Below, in pieces: positions 10,313 to 20,992 of a stretch of 64,000 nucleotides of DNA. The stretch covers positions 124,001-188,000 of the forward strand of contig CP034989.1 of assembly GCA_004026145.2 (NCBI GenBank). The letters are read 5' to 3'. Position 1 is the stretch's first letter. Every line of letters begins with the position of its first letter. The notes beneath the pieces are model-generated. The model saw only the letters and a list, made by a program, of their open reading frames with translations, had not been told where the DNA came from and did not search any database. The position numbers were made by a program, and so were the translations under genes. The stretch is from Takifugu bimaculatus (lineage: Eukaryota > Chordata > Actinopteri > Tetraodontiformes > Tetraodontidae).

Positions 10313-10797
10313 ACTAAATGAGAAAAATGAGCAGCTTTCAGCAGCTCTTTTAAAAGCTCATTTACATCCTGTCAGCTTCCATTAGGCCCGCGGACCTGCA
10401 CCGGAGCGGCGGGACAGGGCCCGGCCTGTGCGCTGGCCGGGCTCCTCTCGGCCCGACCCGGCTCACCGGTCCAGTGGACGGCTGATTCTCTGGTGTCGGG
10501 TCTGTCCTGGCTCCTCGCCGTTTGGCAGAGCAGGTGATTATCAAAGTGCCTGAAAGCTCAATTTTACACTTTTATACAATTAGGATCCCCATGTGCACCT
10601 GGACGGGGCGGATAGGGGCAATAAACTCAATAAATGACCCTGCTGAGGGGGCAGAAAGCAAGTTGATTCCTGCCCCCTTTAAACTTTAGAAGCCCCTAAA
10701 AGCCCCGCTATTTTTTTTAAATCACACCTGCATTTACATAGATTTTAAAATGACAATGTCTTAAAAATCTAACTGAAGTGAAGGTGAACTCTGACCC
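10313..10797. other. Gene-free stretch
   Basis: GC-rich then AT-rich unique sequence. AATAAA-like strings occur near 10620-10635 without other gene signals. Confidence 0.4.
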
Positions 10798-10810
10798 AGT
10801 TCAAAGGTCA
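10798..10810 (+). promoter_or_regulatory. DR1 nuclear-receptor motif AGTTCAAAGGTCA
   Basis: Two RGKTCA half-sites in direct repeat with one base between them, the arrangement bound by HNF4, RXR heterodimers and COUP-TF. Occupancy is unknown. Confidence 0.4.
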
Positions 10811-10945
10811 GAACCTTTGCGCTTGTGGAGAATAAACTAGCGGGCGGTGAAGATGGAGAGCGGGGGGCAATTTTCTACCCCAAAAACACGGCAAAGAGAG
10901 GACAGTAAATTTAGAAGAGTCATTTTTTACCACTGTGAAAGGACG

Positions 10946-10967
10946 GTGTGTGTGTGTGTGTGTGTGT
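10946..10967. repeat. (GT)11 microsatellite
   Basis: A short uninterrupted GT tract. Confidence 0.9.
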
Positions 10968-11250
10968 TGCATCTGTGGGGCGACGCTTCACTGCGCGTCA
11001 TGAAAGCTACTATGCTAATGCTACAATGCTAACGACCCACCATCAGAGAAGGCTCAGGAGCTAAAAAGTGAGTTTATAAAATGGAACAGATTTGGAGCAG
11101 AATTGTAGTAGATTTGTTCAATATGAAAGTTGTTTTTTTTTTAAATGTTGCAGAACTTTTTAAAACATGGTTCAACATAGTTTATGAATGGTTAAAATGG
11201 TTTAGTTTCTTATGGTTGAAAGGGTCTGGTGAACAATTGCTGAGATTCAT

Positions 11251-11254
<4 letters not shown>

Positions 11255-11310
<56 letters not shown>
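11255..11310. repeat. (AC)28 microsatellite
   Basis: 56 bp of pure AC, likely polymorphic. The frame through it gives Thr-His repeats only. Confidence 0.97.
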
Positions 11311-11312
<2 letters not shown>

Positions 11313-12243
11313 TCACACGGCTCGGTACCCATGACGTAGCTCATGGTTTTAACAAGGTCGGTGACCCCTGCCCTAAACTAGAACATCAGAAGAGGGACGG
11401 GTTGGGTTAGCCACATCAAAGGGACGTTCTTGGCAGCTCAAGCTGTGATCAAAGCAACGACAGGAGTTTAAAGCGACAGGAAGAAGGTGACGAGGCTGTT
11501 TGTGTCCGTGAGTCAGTTCAGGTGCGACTGTCAGCCTGGAGACACTTGAACACACAGAGGGGCTTTGATGTTGGGTTTTAATGGCGACCGATTCAGACAA
11601 GCCTGAATGAACGCGTCCCTCATCACCACGTTCCTCAACATTCACCGTTCCCACTTTCATCCCTCCAGCCCGGAACGATTCACGAGGGCAAATATTCGCT
11701 AACATCACCAAAGTGGGGAGCTGGGCCTCGTCCAACTGACCGATCTGGGTTCAAAGATCAAAGCACATGAGGGCTTTATTAGCATTTGTTAGCTCCATTC
11801 AGGAGCCGCATCCCTGGCTCCTGATGTCACTTCCTGGCTGCGTAAATAAGCACGCTAACGCGGCCGATCCCTTCCTGTAGGTGCGATACGTCACATGACT
11901 CCGACTGTGATGCTTCCATCAAAGTCATCACAGGCTCCTCGCTACACATGGGGCTCCTCGCCGCCTTTCCTACACGGGGGGGGGGGTTTAAGGGCGACTC
12001 CTGGAGGCGATACAAACAGCGCCTAATGAATGTTAATGAGGAACAAAGAGAAGAGCCCCCCCCCGAACACATTACAGTGATGTGTGGGCTCACCTTTGAG
12101 CGCCTCCGATCATCGGGCGTTAAGTGTGCTCACCGGGGGGGCCTTGGGGGCCAAATGATGTTTGAAATGTTTGAATCCAATCCTGCCTCTTCATGAGACC
12201 AACATTGGGCCCCGCCCACTTTGATAACTACAGCTGCAGCCAG
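11311..12243. other. Gene-free stretch
   Basis: Unique sequence with no recognised gene. GGTCGGTGACCCCTGCC (about 11357-11373) resembles the ends of some hAT-type fish elements, but no partner end was found. A G run lies near 11977-11986. Confidence 0.4.
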
Positions 12244-12257
12244 CCACTAGGGGGCGC
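12244..12257 (+). promoter_or_regulatory. CTCF motif, forward
   Basis: CCACTAGGGGGCGC matches all 14 positions of the vertebrate CTCF core CCASYAGRKGGCRS and is followed by T, as in the extended motif. It points rightwards, toward the minus-strand motifs at 41-46 kb. Confidence 0.6.
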
Positions 12258-12334
12258 TTAATGCTATCGCTAGCTCATTTATTTGGACACGTTTTAGTTT
12301 AGCACACGTGCACATCCATCTGCAGTGTTGATTG

Positions 12335-12335
<1 letters not shown>

Positions 12336-12406
<71 letters not shown>
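12336..12406. repeat. (TG)35 microsatellite
   Basis: 71 bp of pure TG, the longest simple TG tract here. Potentially Z-DNA forming. Confidence 0.97.
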
Positions 12407-12407
<1 letters not shown>

Positions 12408-12690
12408 ATCTCCTCCGAGAACTTTTGCTTTTGTTTAAATTCCTTTTTCCACGCTTTTTTCAAGATAATTGCAGGTTTAATGACTTTAATAAAGTATTGG
12501 TGTGTGTTTAAGTGTGATCTGTGGCCACAACATAATTCACGGCTGTACATTATTCACCCAAACACAGTGATTTGATGCTAAATTACATTTAATATTAATT
12601 AAATCACAATAATAAATCAAGCCTTTTTCAGGGTCGGGGAATTTAACAGAACAGGGAAACTCTGTGCTGCCTGGCTAACTCGAGCGGAGC
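12407..12690. other. AT-rich gene-free island
   Basis: AT-rich sequence with TAATATTAATTAAAT-type homeodomain-like cores around 12580-12620. No coding signal. Possible regulatory island or old repeat. Confidence 0.25.
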
Positions 12691-13028
12691 ATATTAGCAT
12701 TAGCATCTTGATGATCAGCCGTGATTGCGAACGATAAAGTCGGGCGTCGGCGAGGCCTCGGAAACGGACGTCCTGAACGTCACACCAGTTAGGCCCTTTA
12801 ATAGCGCCAATCATCTGCGACCGCTGGAGATCGTACAGCGCCTTCTGTCATGTGAGCGGCGCCGCGAGGGGGGCGGCGGGGGGGGTGATAGAGGACGGGG
12901 GAATTTCTCTCTTTACAGGCCGACTCCAAACACCAATGAAAACGTCCCTCCATTAATCATCTAAAGCACGCCGTTATAAACGATGGGAATTCTGTCCAGA
13001 CTTTTTCATAACGACGTCTCCATGACAA
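12691..13028. other. Gene-free stretch
   Basis: TTAGCATTAGCATC-type strings near 12694-12707 and a G-rich patch near 12870-12886. No gene recognised. Confidence 0.4.
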
Positions 13029-13036
13029 CCCCCCCC

Positions 13037-13070
<34 letters not shown>
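13029..13070. repeat. C11 run followed by (CA)16
   Basis: A C homopolymer fused to a CA microsatellite. The same poly-C then CA arrangement recurs at 24027-24060 and 41854-41889. Confidence 0.95.
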
Positions 13071-13075
<5 letters not shown>

Positions 13076-13770
13076 CCCTCCAGAAACAACTGTAACGTTA
13101 AGGCACCCTGCTGGGAGCACTTTTTAGCTAATCCAATTACAGCCCACTGTGCCGGAGACACGAGGTCATAATTAAAAACACGTCGCCGCCGCCGCCGTCG
13201 GCCCCGCCGAGGCGCGACGCTTTCCTGATGCATCGCATCTTTTTCTGTTTCTGTTTATGGGGGGGGTTCCCGTCCCGCCCCGTCCCGCCCCGCTCCGGCT
13301 GGGCACTAAATCTCCGTTATGGTCTTATTCCGACCTGTCGCAGCATCGATCGGGGGATGAAGACGAAGATGATGCTTCACAGCTTTGGCTGAGGCTTTCA
13401 TGGCGTCCTCAGACCCAACAGCAACAGCGGGTCATGGGTCGCGGCCCAGGATTTAGTGCTCAGGGTGCGACAGGGCGGGTGCACGTGCACCAGCCTTCAA
13501 CGGGCCCGCGCACGGCGTCGGGTTCTAGTCTTGTTGTGTGGGATGTTACGCTCCCTCCACTCAGGACTATTTAAAAGGCTTCAGAGTGGAAGCAGCGGCG
13601 GGACCTGATCACGTGACCTGGTGGTGGCGGCGCTGAGCCCGTTTGTGCAACGCAACATTTGCGCGTCGCACAACAAACACAACAAGCGAAGTCACGTTTC
13701 TGCTGATCAATAATGGTCATTGACCTCTTTGATAATGATTAGCGCTACGACTAGCGTTTGCTTGTCCACT
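13071..13770. other. Gene-free stretch
   Basis: GC-rich unique sequence with GCC and CCCGCCCCGT repeats of low order near 13180-13300. The open frame at 13257-13574 has no recognisable product. Confidence 0.4.
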
Positions 13771-13870
13771 AGTTTTTGCAAGGCATCATGGGATATGTTG
13801 ACATACAGACAGCGATGCTCCCTCAACACACTCCCTAGTTAGTGCACTATCTAGGGTGTAAGGGGACGTC
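13771..13870 (+). mobile_element. Dispersed repeat fragment (CATCATGGGATAT...TTAGTGCACTA)
   Basis: GCATCATGGGATAT is followed about 45 bp later by CTAGTTAGTGCACTA. The same two landmarks in the same order recur at 62940-63075, and the first landmark alone at 20976. This suggests a non-autonomous dispersed repeat. No transposase is present. Confidence 0.45.
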
Positions 13871-14154
13871 CCGGCAACAGCGTCGGAGGCCGTCTCCAGG
13901 TGGTCTCTGGAGCACCAACACGATTTATCGCCACTATTGACGCCGTCTTTAATGCAGCGGCTAAAAGACGTCAAACTCCCTCATTACATCTTTGGACTTC
14001 ATCAATATCAGCGGCAGCGGGAGAGACAGAAATCCGATATTCACTAAAGGGAAAAAAGGAATGTTGACAATTCAACCTTTACAATGGAAATGAAGGAAAA
14101 AATAAAGACAGATGGGATTCTTCTTCTTTTTTATGAGGTTTTAAGACCTCCTAA

Positions 14155-14167
14155 AGGTCAGAGGTCA
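14155..14167 (+). promoter_or_regulatory. Perfect DR1 motif AGGTCAGAGGTCA
   Basis: Two exact AGGTCA half-sites with a 1-bp spacer, the canonical DR1 for RXR/PPAR, HNF4 or COUP-TF. Confidence 0.45.
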
Positions 14168-15217
14168 TAACGTCTGGATGTTAATCGCCGTCGTGACGCC
14201 TCAAAATGCTCCCTTTTTATGCTAACCTGCCCACAAGCTACAAGCTACATGATTCCGACATGCTAGACGTCTGTAAAATCGGATATGACGCTGGAAATCT
14301 GGCGGCTGGTGAAAATCACCCGGAATCCCCGAACCCCGACTTGCACCTTCTCCACCTGCCTGATCGACATTCCCAGAATGGAAACACGCAGCGGTCAACA
14401 GGAAACAGACGGATTTCCTGTTTTCCGCCCGGAGTTCTGGACCTACGTGAACGTAACCATGAAGTGAGGAGCAGATCCGATGGTTCATGACGGAGCGCTC
14501 CGGAGGGTGGAGGCCGACCCCGGAACGCGTCTATAACCTGCTGTCCTCCGCAAACATGGAAGTGAAATGGGAGGAAGGCGTGAGCATTCCCATCCTGTCG
14601 GAACGTCGCGATCACCTCTGATGTCGTCCGCCGTGATGGGACGCTGGAAGCTGACATTAACGGCCCCGCCCCCCGCCCCCGCCGCCCTCTCATTCCCACG
14701 TGCGTTCCTCTTTCCCGTGTCGCCACGCGTTTTAATTGGCTGGGCTATGGCGGCCTCGGCGCTAACGTGCACGTCGGGCGTGCACATCGAGAGGGTTTAA
14801 CGTGTCCATTTGAGGAGATACCAGAGATGGAATATCAGTATCATTAGCAACGTCGCGGCGTCTCGCTCAGGCCGGCGCCTGAAACACCTCCCGCTCCTCC
14901 GAAGTGTCCTTTCCAATCTCCTCCACGTCTGATTGCTTTCTGCTCCGATGGTTATCGGCTCCGTGATTCCATCTGGGCGCCGCGTTGGCTGGAGAGCGGC
15001 GTGTTTTTCTGAAATGAAACGTACGGAATCTCCATACCCCCCCAAAAAAAAGGGGGCTTTTAAAACCAGGCTAACGTGGCCGTTCGACGCCGGGAGGTTC
15101 TTTTAGCGGAATAATTCCTCCTCCGCCTGAACTCAGCACGAACTGTGGGGAGGGATCGGCCCACCAGCCAAGGACGTGGCACCACACCAGGGAGGGGGGG
15201 TGAAGACACCACTGGGG
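14168..15217. other. Gene-free stretch
   Basis: Mostly GC-rich with many CpG. Contains ATGGCGGCC at 14747-14755. Overlapping frames on both strands at 14206-14800 have no recognisable product and look like GC-driven openness. Confidence 0.4.
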
Positions 15218-15481
15218 GACAGTGTCCACGTCTGACCTCTGTCCACTGTCTGACCTCTGTGCTGCCGTCTGACCTCTGTGTCCACGTCTGACCTCTGTGC
15301 TGCCGTCTGACCTGTGTGCTGCCGTCTGACCTCTGTGTCCACCATCTGACCTCTGTGCTGCCGTCTGACCTCTGTGTCCACCATCTGACCTCTGTGTCCA
15401 CGTCTGACCTCTGTGTCCACCATCTGACCTCTGTGTCCACGTCTGACCTCTGTGTCCACCGTCTGACCTCTGTGCTGCCGG
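15218..15481. repeat. GTCTGACCTCTGTG minisatellite with two alternating tails
   Basis: About 13 units of roughly 20 bp share the core GTCTGACCTCTGTG. Each unit ends either in CTGCC or in TCCAC, with an optional CAT before the next core. The order of the two types is irregular. Frames across it encode Arg-Arg-Gln-His-type repeats and are not genes. Confidence 0.95.
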
Positions 15482-15983
15482 TCACCTCGAGCATCAAGGT
15501 CGCGGAGGTGATGACGCAGCGATTTCAGGAGCTGATGTAGGTTATTATTGACGTCGTCCTCCTCAATCTGGCTGCAGTTCTGCTGTAACTCGACTCAACA
15601 CTGCCCCCTCAGGGGTTAAGGTGCTACTGCAGGAGACGCTGCAACGCGACAAGCTGCAAAAATGACACAATTTATGGGAAACATCACGGTAAAATGGCCA
15701 CTTGTCTTCTTCCTGTTAACTCACTCCAAGTCTTGGATTTGCCGAAATACGAAGCCGCCCTCTTTTATTCGTTACTTTTATTCGGGACTTCTGACCCCCC
15801 CCCCACCCCCCCCGACACACTGAGAATTCTCTAATGCTGCGTTTCACATTCCAAACAGGCCCCCCGGAGCAGGATCATCTCCGCCGTAGGTGTGCGTCCC
15901 GGAGCACCCGGACGTGTCTGTAAGCTAACAGCGGCATTGAGATGTACAATAACGGCCGTTATGACTCAGCGGCATCGATCAGC
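15482..15983. other. Gene-free stretch
   Basis: Unique sequence with two near-adjacent C runs around 15796-15812. No gene signal. Confidence 0.4.
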
Positions 15984-15995
15984 GGCGGCCATTTT
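15984..15995 (-). promoter_or_regulatory. YY1-type motif AAAATGGCCGCC
   Basis: Reverse-strand match to AANATGGCSGCC within a CpG-containing tract (15940-16090) that also has CCAAT and ATTGGT boxes near 16082-16110. A promoter-like or enhancer-like segment is possible. Confidence 0.35.
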
Positions 15996-16834
15996 GAGCG
16001 CCGTGATGGCCCGTCGCCGCTCAGCCGAGCCGGTTTAATAGCGCGCAGCCCGATAGAGCCCCTGCAGAGACCACTGCGCGGCCAATGGGTCGCTTCGGGC
16101 AACTAATTGGTCAAAAAAATAAAACCTCTCCCGGGAATCACAACCTGTGTTACCACGGCGAGTCTGGCGCGCTGTTAATGAGCTGCACCGGCTCGCTTTA
16201 CCCCCCCGTAACGGCCGCTCCGGCTACGCGCGGGGAGTCGGACTCGGGTATAATTACGTCGATGATGACCAAACGTTTACCTTCTAAGCACACTGGAGGA
16301 TTTCTGCAGCCCTAATAACAGCAAGAGTAACGATGCCGCCGAGATATACGCGCCGATCCGGGATGTTCCGGGATGTTCCAGGGTTTCCTGCTTCCACCTG
16401 ATTCTGTGTTGTTTTGAACAGGAATTACAGAATCTACAGCAGATCTAGAATCCCTCACTCCAAAATGTTTCCTTCCTGTTTGGGGCCAGTTTAAGAGTTC
16501 TGTTGCCAGAAAACACAGAATAAATTTGTGAAACTCTCCAAGGTCGAGAAAGGTCGATCATATTTTCCTTTAAAAACAGGCTTCTGCTGCACATTTTCAC
16601 GATTAGTGATGATGGAGTGGAGTGAAACGACCTTAAGTGATGCAGTTTTCCATTTATTTCAGTGGTGTTTTCACTCATTAGCCTGTTAGCTGCATTTAGC
16701 TCTCGTGGTCGCTAACATTTTTCCGATTTTTAGCTCGGATCCACGGCGTTTGCTTTAGCGTGCGGTATAGATCAGATGGCGCATCACTCGCCCTCTCGCC
16801 GCCTCCTGTCGTGGCCGCTCTCCTTGCGGCCGCC
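15996..16834. other. Gene-free stretch
   Basis: GC-rich at first, then AT-rich after 16380. A small tandem (GGGATGTTCC twice) lies near 16361-16380. No recognised gene. Confidence 0.4.
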
Positions 16835-17105
16835 CTGGCGTGACAGGTGATTGGCGACGCTAACAATGGTGGGCGCACGCCGCATGATAAATTACCCTCA
16901 TCAGTTTGTTTAGCCAGCAGCCCGCGCAGGTCGGCGCCGCGGCCGGCCGTGACATTTTGTCGTCTACTGTATATGCAAATACCTGCCAATCAATTAACGC
17001 CCCCCCCCCCCCCCCCCCCCCCCCCCTCGCCGAGCTGCCATTGTGATTAAAATGAATTGATTCCTGGCTAAAATCGACACGCTCAGCTGGACGCCGCAGA
17101 GAGGA
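16835..17105. other. CNE-like block interrupted by poly-C
   Basis: Calm, AT-balanced sequence with TF-like cores: a perfect POU octamer ATGCAAAT (16973-16980), CCAATCAATTAA, and TGATTAAAATGAATTGATT. It has the texture of vertebrate conserved non-coding DNA. A 27-bp C run splits it at 17000-17026. Conservation itself is not visible here. Confidence 0.35.
17000..17026. repeat. C27 homopolymer
   Basis: The longest homopolymer in the window, and prone to length error in assembly and to slippage in the cell. Confidence 0.97.
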
Positions 17106-18019
17106 GACAAAAGTGGCCGTTTCTTCTTCCAACCTGACACTTTAATCTTCGCCGCCGCCTCATAACTGCGGGCGGAGGCTCAAATTTTGCTGAAAATGAG
17201 AAAAGCTGCGGCGTAAACAGGCCGAGTAATAAATCTGAGGGAGGCTGCGGGGGCTTATCGGAGATAAGGCCCACGCCACGGGAATATCAGGAGCCCGAAC
17301 GCACCGCCTCGAGGCGTTCGCTACACGTGCTGCGCCCGGCGGTGTTAGCTAGCGTCCACCAGACGGATGGACGAGACAAAAGAGAGAACGCCGGTTCGGT
17401 CCGAGGAGCTGTTGGGATCCAAACATCCGAGGAAAACATCCGGAGTTTTAAATTGCTGCTTGTTCAGGAACAAACATGATTTTTGAGCCAATCACAATTA
17501 CCGAGGATTCCTTGATGTCTAAGCTAAAATGTTTCCTTCACATTTCTGGAGGAGAAACGACGTTATCTAAGCTAGCGGAGATAGTTTTAAAAGAGAAAAA
17601 GGGTTTTGACCCAAAAATGGGATCTTTATTAAACTTTTCTGGCCCTTTAGATTTGGACCTGAATAATTGATCAATGTTTTTCTTCATCTGACCAGACTCG
17701 TTTCCTTTAAAAATCCATTTTTAATTCGGAATATTGTTTCTAAAGGAAAGGAGCAATTTCTTTTATCCAAGAAATATGCTTAAGAGAAAAGAGACCCTTG
17801 ATGAGGGAGGGGTCAGTGCGTGCAGTTAGCTGCGGCTAGTGGCTAGCACATGCTAAGTGTTGAGAAGGTGCCCCTCGTTCAACTGATTGACTTAAATAAC
17901 TCAGTTGAAAATATTAAGACACTAATTCCAAATAAAAATAATCATTTTGACAACCTTAATAAGAGATAATTCGCCTTCAGAGACACGATTAGCTGACCAC
18001 TGCTGATCATCCAGGCTCT
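17106..18019. other. Gene-free stretch, AT-rich in the second half
   Basis: The frame at 17476-17670 has no recognised product. From about 17640 to 17990 the sequence is AT-rich with no repeat unit. It may be unique intergenic or intronic DNA. Confidence 0.4.
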
Positions 18020-18180
18020 TAGCTAGCTCCACCATGAAGGACGACAGCGTGCTAATGACATAATCTATCAAGCGTTATGTAATTACATCGTCTTCATCAA
18101 CTCCGAGGCGGATTTAGATGCTTTTATAGTCGCACTGCTTGATGCCGTTTGGGACGAGGGCCACGGTCGCTGGCAAAAAC
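18020..18180. other. CNE-like segment
   Basis: Contains CTAATGACATAATC, TTATGTAATTACAT and CATCAACT in a low-CpG context, the composition seen in homeodomain-rich enhancers. No frame of note. Confidence 0.25.
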
Positions 18181-19305
18181 GCCTCGTCAAGAATTTGGAA
18201 TTCTGCTGAATTTCCGGCTGTGATGTGATTTCCAGCCGCTACAACGGTGGGCGGGTGTGAAAACTGTTAGCCACCCTCCGAATTTGTGTTTCAATCTTTT
18301 CTCTCTTCATATTTATGGTGTTGCGCTGTAATTTCAATGTGATTCACTGCGGAATGCTTGTGTGGGTGAGGATGTGGGGGGGGGGACGCGTTGTCCTACA
18401 TGCATAATTCATAGCCCCACATTTGGACCTAATCTGTCGTGCGCTAACAGAAGCTGCTAGCTGTTCTTAACTGCTTGTACAGTGTGTCAGGGGGAACAGG
18501 CTGGCCCGTGCTGCTGCAGCCATGGCGTGCTCCGCGTCCTCGCCCTTGTAGTCCATCAAATGTCCCCGTGGGCCTTTGCTACACAGCGTTCCTGTGTTTT
18601 CATCGCGAGAGCGCAGCGCAGCGGCGGCGCGCTGAGCAGGATCCAGCAGGTAGCAACAAAAACCTCCTGTTTGAAGGCTTCGAGGCCCACCCTCCTCCTC
18701 CTCCTGCCCCCCCCCCTTTCCCTCCGCACTCTCCATCAATTCCACGGGTTCGGCTAGCAGAGCGCGGCGGTGCGAGACGGATGCGCATGGTCGCGCTCAA
18801 TAGAAGCACGCAGCTCAGCATGGGGATATTAGCACTCGCCGGCAGACGGTCTGGATACAGTCCTCTGACCCCACTTGTAAGAAATCAGCCTCGTATCTGT
18901 CATTCTTCCGTGGCGTGCGACGCGGGGGGACGCGAGGGGGCGGCGGCTCTGACAGCGAACGCGCCGCTTCTTCAGCGTGTTTACAAGAAATGCTGGGAAT
19001 GCTGCGAATTCGGAGGAGGCGAGTGTTAGCGAAGACTTCAGGAGGCTGAACTGGAATCAGTGGGAAGCGCTGGAGGCAGCGAGGCGACCGCGAGCCTCGG
19101 CGGCGTGCCGGCGCTCCGGCATTAGTCTCACCGCGGGCTCGCTGGCGGCGAAGAGTCAGGATGTCTTTGGCTTTCGCCCCAGAACGGGAACAAATTAGAA
19201 CCTCCCAACAGCAAATCCTCCGGCCTCTTTTCCAGACCTGGGATTTTGTGTGTGTCCGGGAGATCGGGCCTCATTATTGGAGGCTTTGAGGGTCACACCT
19301 TCCAC
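18181..19305. other. Gene-free stretch
   Basis: A G run near 18376 and a CpG-rich tract at 18600-19180 with long but unrecognised frames on both strands. GC content explains the openness. Confidence 0.4.
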
Positions 19306-19326
19306 GCCGCCGCCGCCGCCGCCGCC
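19306..19326. repeat. (GCC)7 triplet repeat
   Basis: Seven uninterrupted GCC triplets. CGG/GCC tracts often lie in CpG-rich regulatory DNA or UTRs, but no gene is evident here. Confidence 0.95.
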
Positions 19327-20559
19327 ATAGGACCCTCCACGGGTGGCCTTCGTGGCCACCTGTCACCTCTGATGAGCTCATGAATTATTCCGAGTGTAAA
19401 ATAGGATAATGAGAGCGAGACCTGTGGAGGTTAAATTCCGACGTTCTCTCCCTAAACTCTTCACTCGGACGCTCGGTTTTCCCGCTCCGATACATCGCGT
19501 GGCGTCGCCACCTGCCGGCTTCCAAAAGCTCGTCGGTCTGCTGACAGATTCCCTGGAGTCGGATTACTCCAAAGTCGGAGGGAAAACAGAAGCTCCGGAA
19601 TCATCGTTGAGCTTCAGTGGAGCGCTGTCACGTCGGCTAATTGTGCCTCGCGCTAGACGCAAAAGGGAGCAGTCACATGCGTGGACTTAGCATCAAGGCT
19701 CGTAATTCATCGGCAGCATCGCGTGCAATTAGCACGCAATTAGCATGATCGTTTCATTTCACTCCATCATCACTTATTGTGATCAAAGCAGCAACGAAAC
19801 GGAGAATGAAAACAGCGACTGAGCCCTAGCGCAGCTACGCATGGCTGCTAGGCTACGTGCTAAATAAAAACAGGTGTAAAGACCATTTAAAGCTACTTTT
19901 GTTTCTCTTCTTTCTGCCATTTTAGGCCAAGTATTTTGAGCTGCACGGGGAGAGAGCGCGCCGACCCGATGGCGGTGACCTGCTGCTTCCTCTGCTTCGC
20001 GGGATCCTCGGTCCCAACAGCAGCTGTGTTCCAATTAGAGCGCCCTGACTTCCGTGGCCTGTATTAGCATTTCATTTAGACTCTCCTGCCCCTCACCTGC
20101 CCCACACGGTGCGGTCTGCCCACCAATACCACTAATTGACTCCTGACCTTCCCGCGGCGGCCCGGGCAAATCCGCGCTGCGCTAACTCGGATTTGAACGC
20201 GTGATACGGCAAGGACTACCCGACTTAGCGTTCCGAATCTGCCCTCGATTCCCGGGGTCAGGAAGGAGGCGACCCAGGGTGGATTGGGAGAGACGATGAT
20301 GAGAAGAGCCGGTTTTTCTGCTCGCGCTCACAACACAGAGGGATTTGCTTGGGTCCATAATATTCCTCGACAGCTGAGGAATTCCTTAAAACGGGCGTTT
20401 GAAGCCAGATAAAATCGCCCAGCGCAGGTCCCCGTGTACCCCCGCGGGGGCATTAAGGGTGTCGTGCTGCTAGTTGTGACTACAGAGGGGAGCCCTGCAG
20501 AGAAGGAGAGATTCCCTTAATCACTGTTAGCCTGGAGTGAAGGCTGCGCTCTTATCTGG
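19327..20559. other. Gene-free stretch
   Basis: Unique sequence with TTAGCAC/TTAGCAT strings at 19728-19746 and a perfect 12-bp palindrome CCCCCGCGGGGG at 20439-20450. No gene recognised. Confidence 0.4.
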
Positions 20560-20850
20560 AGGAAACATGCCTCCGTGAGTCACAATAGCACACGGGCGAC
20601 GTTCCGGCATGCAAAGAGGGATTTACACGGAGGATCCGCTCAAAGAGCCCTTTGGTAATCCTCCCCAACCGGATATCTGTGTCCAGAAAGAAAGGCTTCA
20701 CCTGTCAGTCGTGAAGTTTCTCTCCATTTTTGTGGCGTCGCAGCTAATGAGAAGATGTTTGTGATCACTTCCGCCCAATTCTGCCTTCGCCATTAAAGAT
20801 GTGACACGTGGGAAATGGGGATCAAGCATCATCTTCACGCATTAGCGTTC
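20560..20850. other. CNE-like segment
   Basis: Low-repeat sequence with GGTAATCCTCCCC, GGCTTCACCTGTCA (E-box CACCTG) and GCCATTAAAGATGTGAC. The texture resembles conserved non-coding DNA. No open frame supports coding. Confidence 0.3.
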
Positions 20851-20975
20851 ACGTAACGAGCTAATTACGCCGTTCTCTGCAGTGGCCGATCGGGATATGT
20901 TGGTTTTTGGGATTAACTCCTTGACGCACGGACGTCCTTCCCACCGTTGCCGTGCCGCCTGCTGACTGAAGTGAA

Positions 20976-20992
20976 ATGCATCATGGGATATC
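20976..20992 (+). mobile_element. Short fragment of the CATCATGGGATAT repeat
   Basis: GCATCATGGGATAT matches the left landmark of the repeat at 13771, but the AGTGCACTA landmark is missing. A truncated copy or a coincidence. Confidence 0.25.

Noticed and set aside
11357..11373. hAT transposon end
   Set aside because: A single short resemblance with no matching inverted end or target-site duplication.
12299..12550. Thr-His and Cys-Val repeat proteins (also near 11081, 25573, 27044, 51115, 62677)
   Set aside because: Translations of CA/TG microsatellites.
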